Shown: positions 8,902-17,326 of the stretch, piece after piece | How positions within the stretch are numbered: the stretch's first letter is position 1 | Layout: each line of letters starts with the position of its first letter | Assembly (NCBI GenBank): GCA_024698715.1 | Contig: JAILRA010000024.1 | Coordinates: 62,001 to 126,000, forward strand | Direction: 5' to 3' | DNA from: Lachnospiraceae bacterium | Lineage (GTDB): Bacteria > Bacillota > Clostridia > Lachnospirales > Lachnospiraceae | Length of the DNA stretch: 64,000 nucleotides | Program-made: the position numbers and the translations under genes | The notes under the pieces: generated by a model | What the model saw: only the letters and a program-made list of their open reading frames with translations | What the model was told of the DNA's origin: nothing | The model's database searches: none

Positions 8902-9951
8902 ATGGGCAAAGCCGCAAGAGACTCCAAGAAAGATATTTTAAGAATCATCGCTGCCGTAAGTGTGGTACTTCTTCATGTAAGTTCGGATTATATCGATATC
9001 TCGGATGTGGGAAGTTTTGATTTTAATGCAGCGGTATTATTAAATTCGCTGACGCGTTTTGCCGTTCCCGTATTCGTAATGATAAGCGGGGAACTTTTTC
9101 TTGACCCCGAAAAGAGCATAAATGTCAAAAAGATCTGGACACATAATATATTGAGACTTTTCATCATTTATCTGGTATGGTCCTACGGATATTATGTATT
9201 TCAGAGTCTGTATTTCTGGAAATTTCCGTTTTACAAACAGGGTATTGTCAGAACCGTGACCGGTATCGTATACGCGACCAATCATCTCTGGTTTATCTGG
9301 ATGATCATCGGAATTTATTCGATCACTCCGGTTTTAAAGACCTGGCTTAAAAGTGCCGACGAAAAAAACATCCGTTATTTTATAGACATTTTCTTCATAT
9401 TTCAGATAATTCGCACCACATTGACGATTCTTTTGAACAAATCCCTGGTGAACGAGATCTCCGAACTTCTCACTTTTACCGAGATTTCGGGATATATCGG
9501 TTATTACGTTCTGGGATATTATCTTTCAAGATATAAACTTAACAAAAAACTGAAAACTGCGATTTTCGTCATCCTTCCTTTCGGACTGGTATTTAATTTC
9601 CTGATATCCGTCGTCTATTCAAAGATGCAGGGTGCATATACCCCCGGAATATACGACAGTTTCGGTGTTTTCACGTTTTTTAACTGCGTGGCACTTTACC
9701 TTATCGCGGAAAAGATCGGAAAAAAGATCGGAAGCTCGCCGAAGCTGCTCGCAGGTCTGTCAGCCGATACGCTCGGAATATATCTTTCCCATATAATGTT
9801 ATGGGAAGTTATAAAAGGTCAGCTTGGAATGGACTTTATCCCGATCTCTTTTGCGGCGATAATAGTATTTACGACAGTGATCTCGGCGGCTGCTGCACTT
9901 ATTGCCGCACTTTTGCGAAGAATACCTTTTGTGGGAAGATATCTGGTTTAA
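8902..9951 (+). CDS. Acyltransferase-3 family membrane protein
   Basis: A 349-residue multi-pass protein of the acyltransferase 3 family (PF01757), which O-acylates surface sugars or wall polymers. The N-terminus has the typical DILRIIAAVSVVLLHVSSD with the conserved Arg and His in the first helix. Further helices include FAVPVFVMISGELFL, NHLWFIWMIIGIYSITPVL and GLSADTLGIYLSHIMLWEVI, the family's C-terminal serine/histidine region. About ten helices in all. The gene is divergent from the PAP2 gene and is followed 4 bases later by a YgjP-like gene, suggesting translational coupling without a functional link. Confidence 0.85.
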   Translation: MGKAARDSKKDILRIIAAVSVVLLHVSSDYIDISDVGSFDFNAAVLLNSLTRFAVPVFVMISGELFLDPEKSINVKKIWTHNILRLFIIYLVWSYGYYVFQSLYFWKFPFYKQGIVRTVTGIVYATNHLWFIWMIIGIYSITPVLKTWLKSADEKNIRYFIDIFFIFQIIRTTLTILLNKSLVNEISELLTFTEISGYIGYYVLGYYLSRYKLNKKLKTAIFVILPFGLVFNFLISVVYSKMQGAYTPGIYDSFGVFTFFNCVALYLIAEKIGKKIGSSPKLLAGLSADTLGIYLSHIMLWEVIKGQLGMDFIPISFAAIIVFTTVISAAAALIAALLRRIPFVGRYLV

Positions 9952-9955
9952 CAAT

Positions 9956-10510
9956 ATGGAATATGAAATCATAAGAAGCAACCGACGCTCAATGTCCATT
10001 GAGATAAAGCAGGACGGCCGGATCATAGTCAGGGTTCCCAATCGAGTATCGAACAGAGATATAAAACGGTTCATCGAAGACAAGTGGGACTGGATAGAAA
10101 ATACACTTAGTAAAATAGAAGAAATAAACCAAAACAGGGAAGAAGTCGAACCATTTGACGAGACGGAGCTTTTAAGGATCAAAAAACAGGCAAAGCGCGA
10201 GATCCCGGTTCTGGTTGATATGTACGCAAAGCAGCTCGGAGTCACATACGGAAGGATATCCATAAGGGCGCAGAAAACACGCTGGGGAAGCTGTACCTTT
10301 GAAGGAAATCTGAATTTCAACTGTCTCTTGATCCTGCTTCCCGAAAGAGTGATGCGATATGTCGTAGTTCACGAACTCTGCCACAGAAAAGAGATGAATC
10401 ATTCCAAAAGGTTCTGGAATGAGGTGGCCAAAATCCTTCCCGATTATAAGGAATTAAGAAAGATCTTAAAGGAAGAAGGCGGACAATTTCTGGATAGACT
10501 TCCCGAATAA
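9956..10510 (+). CDS. YgjP-like zinc metalloprotease (DUF45)
   Basis: A 184-residue putative metallopeptidase of the YgjP/DUF45 family (M48-related). The family marks are present: N-terminal IIRSNRRSMSIEIKQDGRIIVRVPN, the block RWGSCTFEGNLNFNCLLILLP, then VVHELCHRKEMNHSKRFW, where H-E-x-x-H supplies zinc ligands and the general base, with a downstream His in NHSKRFW. The start at 9956 is chosen over an upstream ATG at 9902 because it begins the conserved domain and lies 4 bases after the previous stop. Physiological substrate unknown. A loose terminator follows. Confidence 0.85.
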   Translation: MEYEIIRSNRRSMSIEIKQDGRIIVRVPNRVSNRDIKRFIEDKWDWIENTLSKIEEINQNREEVEPFDETELLRIKKQAKREIPVLVDMYAKQLGVTYGRISIRAQKTRWGSCTFEGNLNFNCLLILLPERVMRYVVVHELCHRKEMNHSKRFWNEVAKILPDYKELRKILKEEGGQFLDRLPE

Positions 10511-10556
10511 GATCGGGTTCGGAAAAAGACGGAAAAATCGGGAAAGAAATCGGTTA

Positions 10557-10602
10557 AATACCGCTAATTAGTCGCATTTTATAAAAAAAACGGTATTTTT
10601 TT
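10557..10602 (+). terminator. Probable terminator after YgjP gene
   Basis: AAATACCG (10557-10564) pairs with CGGTATTT (10591-10598), followed by a T run. The loop is long (26 bases), so strength is uncertain. Confidence 0.5.
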
Positions 10603-10675
10603 ATTAAAAATACTGAAAAATCACAATATAATGTGTCAAAAGTCTTTAAAAATGCGTATATTTAGGCATTTTTTC

Positions 10676-10704
10676 TTGACAAAATACAAAAAAAACACTA
10701 TAAA
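10676..10704 (+). promoter_or_regulatory. Sigma-A promoter of the HU gene
   Basis: TTGACA (10676-10681), 17-base spacer, TATAAA (10699-10704). The -35 is consensus and the -10 is one base off. The strength fits an abundant DNA-binding protein. The ribosome site AGGAGG (10752-10757) follows. Confidence 0.85.
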
Positions 10705-10765
10705 TAGTATAAGTGCTGAACATCAAAGCACGAAATATTGAAAATTTGTATAGGAGGAGTTCATA

Positions 10766-11050
10766 ATGAACAAGACAGAATTAGTTGCAGCTATGGCTGA
10801 CAAGGCTGGTTTATCAAAGAAAGATGCTGAAAAGGCTCTCGCTGCTTTTATCGACGTAGTTGGTACAGAGTTAACAAAGAAGGACGGAAAGGTTCAGTTA
10901 GTAGGCTTCGGTACATTCGAAGTTGCTACAAGAGCAGCTAGAACAGGTCTTAATCCTTTGACAAAAGAAAAGATCAAAATCAAAGCTTCCAAGGCTCCTA
11001 AGTTCAAAGCTGGTAAGGCTTTAAAGGACAAGGTAAACAAGAAGAAATAA
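10766..11050 (+). CDS. hup: HU-family DNA-binding protein
   Basis: A 94-residue HU protein, the main nucleoid-packing protein, which bends DNA without strong sequence preference. The whole protein matches the family: [28 protein letters not shown] for the helical dimer part, then [28 protein letters not shown], the beta arm with the G-x-N-P tip that enters the minor groove, and the basic end. Codon use is that of a highly expressed gene (GCT, GGT, AAG rich) and differs from its neighbours. It has its own promoter and terminator and heads the HU-rqcP-divIC-tilS-hpt-ftsH block. Confidence 0.95.
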   Translation: MNKTELVAAMADKAGLSKKDAEKALAAFIDVVGTELTKKDGKVQLVGFGTFEVATRAARTGLNPLTKEKIKIKASKAPKFKAGKALKDKVNKKK

Positions 11051-11070
11051 TTATTGTTACTGAAAACGAA

Positions 11071-11099
11071 AAGGATAGCTCTTTGAGCTATCCTTTTTT
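11071..11099 (+). terminator. Strong terminator of the HU gene
   Basis: A perfect 11-bp stem, AAGGATAGCTC (11071-11081) with GAGCTATCCTT (11085-11095), a 3-base loop and a run of T. Confidence 0.9.
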
Positions 11100-11123
11100 A
11101 TGCGCAGGCTCGTGCAAAGGAAA
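11094..11123 (+). repeat. 30-bp dispersed repeat, copy 1
   Basis: The 30 bases starting in the T run of the HU terminator match 28 of 30 bases at 23735-23764, also starting in a terminator T run. The core CAGGCTCGTGCA can form a small hairpin (TGC.C/G.GCA). In this copy the end supplies the AAAGGA ribosome site of rqcP. Confidence 0.7.
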
Positions 11124-11128
11124 TAACT

Positions 11129-11368
11129 ATGAGATTGGATAAGTATTTAAAGGTTTCAAGATTAATAAAGAGAAGAACGGTTGCCAATGAGGCATGCGAT
11201 GCCGGAAGAGTGACCATAAACGATAAGGTTGCGAAAGCATCGACCGAAGTTAATATCGGAGACGTGATCGGGATCAAATTCGGAGAAAAAACCGTGACTG
11301 TAAAAGTTCTGCGCATCACCGAAACCATACATAAGGAAGATGCCAAGGATATGTATGAACTTATGTAA
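11129..11368 (+). CDS. rqcP: S4-domain RNA-binding protein RqcP
   Basis: A 79-residue protein that is nearly all S4 RNA-binding domain (MRLDKYLKVSRLIKRRTVANEACDAGRV, then KVAKASTEVNIGDVIGIKFG). It matches RqcP (formerly YabO, Hsp15-like), which in Bacillus binds stalled 50S subunits and supports C-terminal alanine tailing in ribosome quality control. Position right after HU agrees with the standard gene order. The ATG at 11129 follows AAAGGA at 11116-11121. In spore formers yabP and yabQ come next; here they are missing. Confidence 0.92.
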   Translation: MRLDKYLKVSRLIKRRTVANEACDAGRVTINDKVAKASTEVNIGDVIGIKFGEKTVTVKVLRITETIHKEDAKDMYELM

Positions 11369-11512
11369 CCTGACCATATATGTTGCGGTTAACATAAGAC
11401 ATAAATGCAGATTTAATAAAAATCTCTTCAAAAGCCCGTAAATAGTGAACAAAACAGATGTTCGATTTATAAAAATAATTTAAAAAAGGTTACATAATTT
11501 TACAAAAATCGT

Positions 11513-11541
11513 TTGACATCGCAAGTCAGAAATCGTAAACT
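11513..11541 (+). promoter_or_regulatory. Promoter of divIC
   Basis: TTGACA (11513-11518), 17-base spacer, TAAACT (11536-11541, four of six matches). It lies in the 246-base gap between rqcP and divIC, which otherwise holds no gene. Confidence 0.6.
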
Positions 11542-11614
11542 ATTTATGTCAACTACGGAAAATATGGATGTTTTTCGGTATTGATTATTCGTTTGCAAAG
11601 GAAAAAAGTTTACG

Positions 11615-11935
11615 ATGAACTGGTGGAATATACCGGCATACAGGATCAAAAAATTTAAGAAGAGTTCTTTGATTACACCGATTATCGTTCTGTTTCTCAT
11701 AACCGTTCTGATCGGAGCCGTTTCGGTCGGATGTGCATCTTTAAGAAGCAGACAGAAATCATACGATGCGGAAATCGAGAAATATGAAAATCTGATTGCT
11801 GAGGAAGAAGCCAGAAGTCAGGAAATTTCCGAATATGCGATGTACACCAAAACAACCGCTTATTACGAGGAGGTTGCGAGGGAAAAATACAGACTGGTAC
11901 ATGATAACGAAATTTTGTTTGTAACAGATAAATAA
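11615..11935 (+). CDS. divIC: Septum formation initiator, DivIC/FtsB family
   Basis: A 106-residue bitopic membrane protein of the divisome. After a basic cytoplasmic start comes one transmembrane helix (IIVLFLITVLIGAVSVGCASL, about 28-48), then an extracytoplasmic coiled coil (SYDAEIEKYENLIAEEEARSQEISEYA) and the conserved end YYEEVAREKYRLVHDNEILFV. The family forms a complex with FtsL and DivIB (FtsQ) that gates septal wall synthesis. Length and place before tilS are normal for clostridia. The ATG follows AAAGGA at 11597-11602. Confidence 0.92.
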   Translation: MNWWNIPAYRIKKFKKSSLITPIIVLFLITVLIGAVSVGCASLRSRQKSYDAEIEKYENLIAEEEARSQEISEYAMYTKTTAYYEEVAREKYRLVHDNEILFVTDK

Positions 11936-11946
11936 AGACTAATCGG

Positions 11947-11973
11947 GCGGTTCGATATCGAATCGCTCTTTTT
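11947..11973 (+). terminator. Terminator or attenuator between divIC and tilS
   Basis: An almost perfect palindrome (11947-11966, GCGGTTCG / CGAATCGC with one G-U pair) is followed by TCTTTTT. It ends just 10 bases before the tilS start, so it would reduce rather than abolish read-through. Confidence 0.7.
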
Positions 11974-11982
11974 CGTTGATAG

Positions 11983-13332
11983 ATGAAAAAAGTTTATGAT
12001 TTTATAAAAGAAAACAGTCTTTTGGAAAAAGGCGACAATCTGATCCTCGGCGTTTCCGGCGGGGCTGATTCCGTATGCCTTCTTTATATTCTGTCCGGAA
12101 TCCGTGATGAGTACGATCTTCATATCACTGCGGTTCATGTCAACCATATGATAAGGGAGACCGCAGGAAGAGACGAAGAATTTACACTGAATCTCTGCAA
12201 AAGCCTGAATATTGAATGCGTAAGCAGGAAAACGGACTGCGTTGCCGTTTCCGAAGAGACCGGTCTTTCGCTTGAAGAAGCGGGAAGAAACGAAAGATAC
12301 AGGATCTTCAACGAGATCGGACAAAGCCTCTACGGTGAAGACAATTATAAGATCGCCGTAGCTCATCATACCGACGATCTGGCGGAAACACTCATATTTA
12401 ATATGATAAGAGGGACCGGAATTAACGGTCTTGCATCAATAAAATCAGTGAAGGGCAATATAGTCCGCCCTCTTCTTTGCGTCACCAGAAAAGAGATTGA
12501 GGAATATCTTAAGGAAAACGGTATTTCCCATGTTGATGACGAAACCAATTTTTCGGATGATTATGCGAGAAACAAAATAAGGCACAAGATCATTCCGGCA
12601 ATGAATGAAATAAGCGAAAAAGCCGTCAACCACACGGCTTCATGCGCCGCACAGCTCGGGGAGATCGAGGATTATCTTAAAATAAAGACCGATGAAACCT
12701 GGCATATTTTTGTAAGATCCGGTTCCGACGGGATCTTTATTGAAGAAAAACTGACCGATGAACATCCCGCGATCGTAAAACGCGTAATCCACAAAGCGCT
12801 GATAGAAGTTGCCCAAAGAGCCAGAGACATTTCGAGCGTGCAGATTGATGCAGTTTCGGAACTGTTCGGACTTCAGACCGGAAGAAAACGCGATCTTATC
12901 TACAATATGGAAGCACTTCGTGATTATAACGGTGTTTTGATAAGGAAAAAATCGGATCCTCAGACGGACAGACGCGAAGAAATCCTGAAAAAAATACATT
13001 TTAAGGTGACTGACAGACCGATTTCGGAAAATATTCCGACAAGTTTATACACGAAATGGTTTGATTATGATAAAATAAAATATTGTCCGATTGTCAGATT
13101 CCGAGAAGAAGGAGATTATCTGACTGTCAATGACAGGGATTCGAAAAAACTTTTATCGGATTATATGATAAATGAGAAGATCCCGTTGGACAAAAGAGAC
13201 GAGATTCCGCTTTTGGCGGACGGAAAACATATTTTATGGGTGGCAGGTTACAGGATCAGCAATCATTATAAAGTAAGCGACGAAACGAAAAAAATACTTG
13301 TAGCCGAATTGATTGATTCAGAAAGTGAGTAA
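11983..13332 (+). CDS. tilS: tRNA(Ile)-lysidine synthetase
   Basis: A 449-residue TilS, which joins lysine to C34 of the CAU-anticodon isoleucine tRNA so that it reads AUA codons; essential in most bacteria. The N-terminal PP-loop ATPase motif is SGGADS (25-30). The next blocks, TAVHVNHMIR, NERYRIF, VAHHTDDLAETLIFNMIRGTGINGLASI and RPLL, are typical. The C-terminal domain (about 370-449) holds the tRNA-acceptor-binding fold, including VRFREEGDYL and LWVAGYRISNHYKV. No clear ribosome site precedes the ATG at 11983; this is simply the first start of the conserved frame. The hpt gene starts 4 bases after the stop. Confidence 0.95.
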   Translation: MKKVYDFIKENSLLEKGDNLILGVSGGADSVCLLYILSGIRDEYDLHITAVHVNHMIRETAGRDEEFTLNLCKSLNIECVSRKTDCVAVSEETGLSLEEAGRNERYRIFNEIGQSLYGEDNYKIAVAHHTDDLAETLIFNMIRGTGINGLASIKSVKGNIVRPLLCVTRKEIEEYLKENGISHVDDETNFSDDYARNKIRHKIIPAMNEISEKAVNHTASCAAQLGEIEDYLKIKTDETWHIFVRSGSDGIFIEEKLTDEHPAIVKRVIHKALIEVAQRARDISSVQIDAVSELFGLQTGRKRDLIYNMEALRDYNGVLIRKKSDPQTDRREEILKKIHFKVTDRPISENIPTSLYTKWFDYDKIKYCPIVRFREEGDYLTVNDRDSKKLLSDYMINEKIPLDKRDEIPLLADGKHILWVAGYRISNHYKVSDETKKILVAELIDSESE

Positions 13333-13336
13333 AGAT

Positions 13337-13873
13337 ATGGAAAAAATCAGCGTTTTGATTTCCGAAGAGGAAGTTAACAAAAGAATTCGGGAAGTCGGCG
13401 AACAGATAACAAAGGATTACGAAGGCAAGGAAGTGCTTCTTATATGCGTACTCCGCGGCGGAAGTTTCTTCATGTGCGAACTTGCAAAGAGGATCAACCT
13501 GGATGTTAAGATCGATTTCATGTCCGTTTCAAGTTACGGCAAAGGAACCGAATCCAGCGGACATATCAAGATCATCAAAGATCTGGAAGAATCCATTGAA
13601 GGAAGAAACGTTATCGTTGTCGAAGATATCATTGATTCGGGAAGAACACTCAGTCATCTTCTCAATCTTTTAAAATCCAGACAGCCTTCAAGTCTTGCAC
13701 TTTGTACGCTTCTTGACAAACCGGAAAGAAGAGTTGTCGAAGTTCCCGTTGATTACACGGGCTTTCAGGTTCCCGATTATTTCGTGGTAGGATACGGTCT
13801 CGATTATGACCAGAAATACAGAAACCTTCCTTATATAGGAAAAGTTGAGATAGATAACGATATTTTAAAATAA
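13337..13873 (+). CDS. hpt: Hypoxanthine phosphoribosyltransferase
   Basis: A 178-residue type I phosphoribosyltransferase that salvages hypoxanthine and guanine with PRPP. The PRPP-binding loop is VIVVEDIIDSGRTL (Glu96-Asp97 and the following D-S-G-R-T). The flexible-loop region SSYGKGTESSG and the purine-recognition end FQVPDYFVVGYGLDYDQKYRNLPYIG are also present. The start at 13337 (MEKISVLI) is preferred over an ATG at 13313, which lies inside tilS; GAAAGTGAG at 13321-13329 can act as the ribosome site. The tilS-hpt-ftsH order is conserved through Firmicutes. Confidence 0.95.
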   Translation: MEKISVLISEEEVNKRIREVGEQITKDYEGKEVLLICVLRGGSFFMCELAKRINLDVKIDFMSVSSYGKGTESSGHIKIIKDLEESIEGRNVIVVEDIIDSGRTLSHLLNLLKSRQPSSLALCTLLDKPERRVVEVPVDYTGFQVPDYFVVGYGLDYDQKYRNLPYIGKVEIDNDILK

Positions 13874-13897
13874 TTTTTCAGCATACAGGAGGCATCA

Positions 13898-15751
13898 GTG
13901 AACAACAGCAGAGGACCGAGACTTTTCGGTGCATTAATATTGATAGCATTTTTGATCATCCTGGGGATATTCGTTTCCAAACTGGACATGAACAGTCTGA
14001 TGGGAATAAAACCCTACAAGAGAGGAATGCTTGAGACACAGCTCGACAACAACATGGTTGCGAGTGTTTCGATCGAACAAAAATTAAATTCAAGAGGCGG
14101 AACCTTATATATCACATTAAAAGACGGTTCGGAAAAATCACTCAACGTAACCGACGTTGCGGAAACAGAGAGCTGGATAAGAAGCTACGGAATAGACCCC
14201 GATGTAAGCGAAGTACCCGGAGAAGACTGGTTCATTTCGCTTCTTCCGACCATTATCATGGCGGTGGTCTGCGTATTCTTCTTCGTGATCATGCTCAACA
14301 TGATGTCCGGTTTATCGGGCGGCGGCAACGGCGGAAAGCTTATGGAATTTGGCAAGAGCCGTGCCAAAATGATCAAGGACAACAACAAGAGACTGCAGGA
14401 TGTTGCAGGTCTCGACGAAGAAAAAGAAGATCTGAACGAGATCGTCGATTTCCTTAAAACTCCGGAAAAATTCGCCAAGATGGGAGCAAGAATTCCCAAG
14501 GGTATTTTGCTTGAGGGCCCTCCCGGAACAGGTAAAACCCTGCTTGCAAAAGCAATAGCCGGTGAAGCGGGCGTGCCTTTTTACAGTATTTCGGGTTCGG
14601 ATTTTGTGGAAATGTTCGTCGGTGTCGGTGCTTCCAGAGTAAGAGATCTTTTTGCAGAAGCAAATGCCAACAAACCCTGTATTGTATTTATCGATGAGAT
14701 CGATGCGGTTGCAAGACGCCGTGGTACAGGTATGGGCGGCGGACATGACGAAAGAGAGCAGACCTTGAACCAGATGCTCGTCGAGATGGACGGTTTCAGC
14801 GAAAACAGCGGAATCATCGTTCTCGCAGCCACAAACCGTGTGGACATTCTCGATCCCGCGATCCTTCGTCCCGGTCGTTTTGACAGAAAGATCATGGTAG
14901 GTCGTCCCGATGTAAAGGGAAGAAAAGAGATCCTGGAAGTACATTCCAAGAACAAAAATCTCGGCAGTGACGTAAATCTTGAGGAGATCGCAAGAACAAC
15001 AGCCGGATATACCGGTGCGGATCTTGAAAACCTTCTGAATGAATCGGCAATCATCGCGACAAAGCGCGACGGTGCATATATTAACGAAGACGATATCAAG
15101 AAAGCCATTATCAAAACAGGTATCGGTACCGAGAAAAAGAGCAAGATCGTTTCGGATAAGGAAAAACGCATCACCGCATATCACGAAACCGGACATGCGA
15201 TCCTTTTCCATGTACTTGATGACATGGATCCTGTATATACGATCTCGATCATTCCCACGGGTGTTTCAGCAGCCGGTTATACAATGCCTCTTCCCGAAAC
15301 GGATGAGATGTTTAACACAAAGGGCAAAATGAAACACAGGATCATGGTCTCACTGGGCGGAAGAATAGCCGAAGCCCTGATCTTCGAAGATATCACAACG
15401 GGCGCATCCAGCGATATCCAGAAAGCGACCGAACTTGCAAGGAGCATGGTTGTAAGATACGGTATGTCGGACAAGCTCGGAATGATCAATTACGAGACCG
15501 ACGGCGATGAGGTTTTCATCGGAAGGGATCTTGCCCATACCAAACCTTACAGCGACAAAACAGCTGCTCTTATCGATGAGGAAGTTAAATCCATAATCGA
15601 CGAGTGCTATAAAGAAGCCGAGAAGATCCTCAAGGATCATGAAAAAGTTCTTCATGCGGTATCGAAACTTCTTATTGAAAAAGAAAGAATTACCCGTGAA
15701 GAGTTCGAAAAAGCATTCGATAATGCAATGGATCCGGCTGTTACTTGGTAA
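13898..15751 (+). CDS. ftsH: ATP-dependent zinc metalloprotease FtsH
   Basis: A 617-residue membrane AAA+ protease that degrades misfolded and regulatory membrane proteins as a hexamer. Order of parts: transmembrane helix (about 12-27), short extracytoplasmic domain, second helix (112-134), AAA module with Walker A GPPGTGKT (207-214), Walker [12 protein letters not shown], second region of homology [19 protein letters not shown], and the protease with HETGH (His429, Glu430, His433). The start is a GTG at 13898, set by AGGAGG at 13887-13892. No other membrane-protease partner is nearby. Confidence 0.96.
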   Translation: MNNSRGPRLFGALILIAFLIILGIFVSKLDMNSLMGIKPYKRGMLETQLDNNMVASVSIEQKLNSRGGTLYITLKDGSEKSLNVTDVAETESWIRSYGIDPDVSEVPGEDWFISLLPTIIMAVVCVFFFVIMLNMMSGLSGGGNGGKLMEFGKSRAKMIKDNNKRLQDVAGLDEEKEDLNEIVDFLKTPEKFAKMGARIPKGILLEGPPGTGKTLLAKAIAGEAGVPFYSISGSDFVEMFVGVGASRVRDLFAEANANKPCIVFIDEIDAVARRRGTGMGGGHDEREQTLNQMLVEMDGFSENSGIIVLAATNRVDILDPAILRPGRFDRKIMVGRPDVKGRKEILEVHSKNKNLGSDVNLEEIARTTAGYTGADLENLLNESAIIATKRDGAYINEDDIKKAIIKTGIGTEKKSKIVSDKEKRITAYHETGHAILFHVLDDMDPVYTISIIPTGVSAAGYTMPLPETDEMFNTKGKMKHRIMVSLGGRIAEALIFEDITTGASSDIQKATELARSMVVRYGMSDKLGMINYETDGDEVFIGRDLAHTKPYSDKTAALIDEEVKSIIDECYKEAEKILKDHEKVLHAVSKLLIEKERITREEFEKAFDNAMDPAVTW

Positions 15752-15802
15752 TATTGCACAAAGAATTTTTAAATCTTTTGACAAATTTGTTAATTTCGCG
15801 AA

Positions 15803-15831
15803 TTGCGAAAACATAGGTGAATTGGTATATT
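15803..15831 (+). promoter_or_regulatory. Possible promoter after ftsH
   Basis: TTGCGA (15803-15808), 17-base spacer, TATATT (15826-15831). There is no gene directly downstream, but a terminator lies at 15898-15930, so this could start a short RNA of about 95 bases. Confidence 0.4.
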
Positions 15832-15837
15832 ATTACT

Positions 15838-15930
15838 TGTAACCCCCCAATACATTATAGTTTTTTGCTATACCCCATAAGAAGAAATACCTTCTCTAAA
15901 AAGGACAGATCAGAAATGACTGTCTTTTTT
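15838..15930 (+). ncRNA. Candidate small RNA between ftsH and the SPFH operon
   Basis: The stretch from the possible start point (about 15838) to the terminator is about 93 bases. It contains a C-rich start, a small TATAG/CTATA hairpin (15857-15874), a second C-rich run, and the terminator stem. It matches no RNA family I recognise. The evidence is only a promoter-like and a terminator-like signal at the right distance. Confidence 0.25.
15898..15930 (+). terminator. Terminator downstream of ftsH
   Basis: AAGGACAG (15901-15908) pairs with CTGTCTT (15920-15926) with one bulge, followed by T6. Confidence 0.6.
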
Positions 15931-15975
15931 ACGTTTTAGGGGTATTTTTTTAAAATCAGGTAAATAATGAAGAAA

Positions 15976-16043
15976 ATCCGGGTTTGGAAGAACCGGATAA
16001 TTGCGGCTGCCGGGAGAATGGATCTTCTGCAGTCGCTTTTTTT
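15976..16043 (+). terminator. Two stacked hairpins ending in a T run
   Basis: A first hairpin (ATCCGG...CCGGAT, 15976-15998) is followed by GCGGCTGC (16003-16010) pairing with GCAGTCGC (16029-16036) and T7. It lies after the ftsH terminator and 30 bases before the SPFH promoter, with no coding sequence between the two terminators. The role of the first hairpin is unclear. Confidence 0.6.
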
Positions 16044-16072
16044 ATGCTTTGAAAAAAATTTTAAAAAAAGTA

Positions 16073-16101
16073 TTGACATAGTAGCAAAAGAATACTAACA
16101 T
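16073..16101 (+). promoter_or_regulatory. Promoter of the SPFH-NADK-NrtR operon
   Basis: TTGACA (16073-16078), 17-base spacer, TAACAT (16096-16101). The spacer is filled by the first 17-bp box described in the next entry, so binding there would block RNA polymerase. Confidence 0.7.
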
Positions 16102-16128
16102 AACAATAGAAAGTAGCAAAACGATACT
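16080..16128 (+). promoter_or_regulatory. Tandem operator boxes, probable NrtR sites
   Basis: Two copies of AGTA-N9-TACT lie at 16080-16096 and 16112-16128. Over the 20 bases beginning GTAGCAAAA they match at 18 positions. They are 32 bp apart, about three helix turns. The first lies between -35 and -10 and the second just after the likely start point. Regulation by the Nudix-type regulator encoded in the same operon is inferred; NrtR sites in other bacteria are also AT-rich inverted repeats of this size. Confidence 0.65.
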
Positions 16129-16163
16129 AACAAAGATGCAAATGCATCGGAAAGGAGCAGATT

Positions 16164-17285
16164 ATGGGATTAAAGCTTAGAAAATTCAAACCTACAGAAT
16201 ATGTAGTCGTTGTGAAGAAGGGGAAAAAGGTTAAAAGCGGTCAGGGACTGACAGTTTTATACAATGATATCAATACTGACATCATGGTTGCTCCGATCAC
16301 TGCATTTGACGGAACATTCGCTTTCGACGATATGATCACGGCTGATTACCAGACGGTATGCGTGCAGGGTGCCGTAACTTACATAATCGACAATTACGAG
16401 CAGGCATACAAAATGGCCGACTTCACATATGCCAGAAACTATGAAGACAAGAAGATCAAGGCGATGGAACTATTCTGCAAACGTATCAATAACGTGATAA
16501 GAGCCGTTGTTATAAGGGAGACCGGAAAACAGGATGTTCGAAACATCATCAAACAGGCCGACAAAATGGCTGATCTTATAGCTGACGGTCTTAAGAACGA
16601 TGAAACGATCAATACTCTCGGAGTAAAGATCCTTGCGGTAAATATCCTCGGTATCGTCGCAAGACCTGATACAAGGAAAGCTCTTGAAGCGGCCGCAAGG
16701 GAACAGATCTTAAAAGAGCAGGATGATGCGATCTACTTAAGAAGAAATGCAGCCATCGAGCAGGAGAGACTTATAAAAGAGAACGAACTCAATACGGAAA
16801 TAAAAGTGGCAGAGAAAGAAAAGGAGAAAAAAGAAAAAGAGCAGGAGATCAAAAAACGCCTTCTTGAAACAGAGCTTGAGATGGAACTCGAGCGTCAGGA
16901 AAAAGAGCAGGAAATCAGGGGCAAAGCTCTTGAATGCGAACTTGCTCTGGAAGAAAAAGAGAAAGACCGGAAGATCAAAATGCAGCAGAAGGAGATCGAA
17001 GAAAAGATCAAGCTTGAAAACCGCAACAAAGAATTCGTGGATCTTGAGGTCGAAAACGAAAAGAAACGTGCGGAAGAACAGGCATATGCCGTAGCTGCGA
17101 TGATGAAAGCATACGAAAATGTCAATGTCGCTCTGATCGAGGCATGCGCACTTGCCAATATGGATCCCAAGGCTCTCATGGCAAAAGCGTTTATGGAACT
17201 CGGTGAGAATGCCGGCAAGATCGGTACTCTTAACATGACACCGGATCTTCTCGAGACAATAATAGGAAAGGTCAATCAGAATTAA
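16164..17285 (+). CDS. SPFH/Band-7 domain protein, cytoplasmic
   Basis: A 373-residue SPFH-domain protein. Residues 1-190 form the domain (KFKPTEYVVVVKKGKKVKSGQGLTVLYND, ADYQTVCVQGAVTYII, GVKILAVNILGIVARPDTRKALEAAAREQ). Residues 190-310 are a very long Lys/Glu-rich coiled coil. There is no N-terminal membrane helix, unlike flotillins and HflK/C, so it is probably a cytoplasmic or peripheral scaffold that oligomerises. The ATG follows AAAGGAG (16151-16157). It is the first gene of an operon with an NAD-kinase-like protein, an NrtR-type regulator and a methyltransferase; a scaffolding role for these is inference. Confidence 0.88.
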   Translation: MGLKLRKFKPTEYVVVVKKGKKVKSGQGLTVLYNDINTDIMVAPITAFDGTFAFDDMITADYQTVCVQGAVTYIIDNYEQAYKMADFTYARNYEDKKIKAMELFCKRINNVIRAVVIRETGKQDVRNIIKQADKMADLIADGLKNDETINTLGVKILAVNILGIVARPDTRKALEAAAREQILKEQDDAIYLRRNAAIEQERLIKENELNTEIKVAEKEKEKKEKEQEIKKRLLETELEMELERQEKEQEIRGKALECELALEEKEKDRKIKMQQKEIEEKIKLENRNKEFVDLEVENEKKRAEEQAYAVAAMMKAYENVNVALIEACALANMDPKALMAKAFMELGENAGKIGTLNMTPDLLETIIGKVNQN

Positions 17286-17326
17286 AAGACGAAGAGTGCA
17301 TCGTTAAAACCGAAAGGACGGAAATT

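Noticed and set aside
14312..15211. Minus-strand ORF of 299 codons inside ftsH
   Set aside because: ftsH is certain on the plus strand and the antisense product resembles no protein family.
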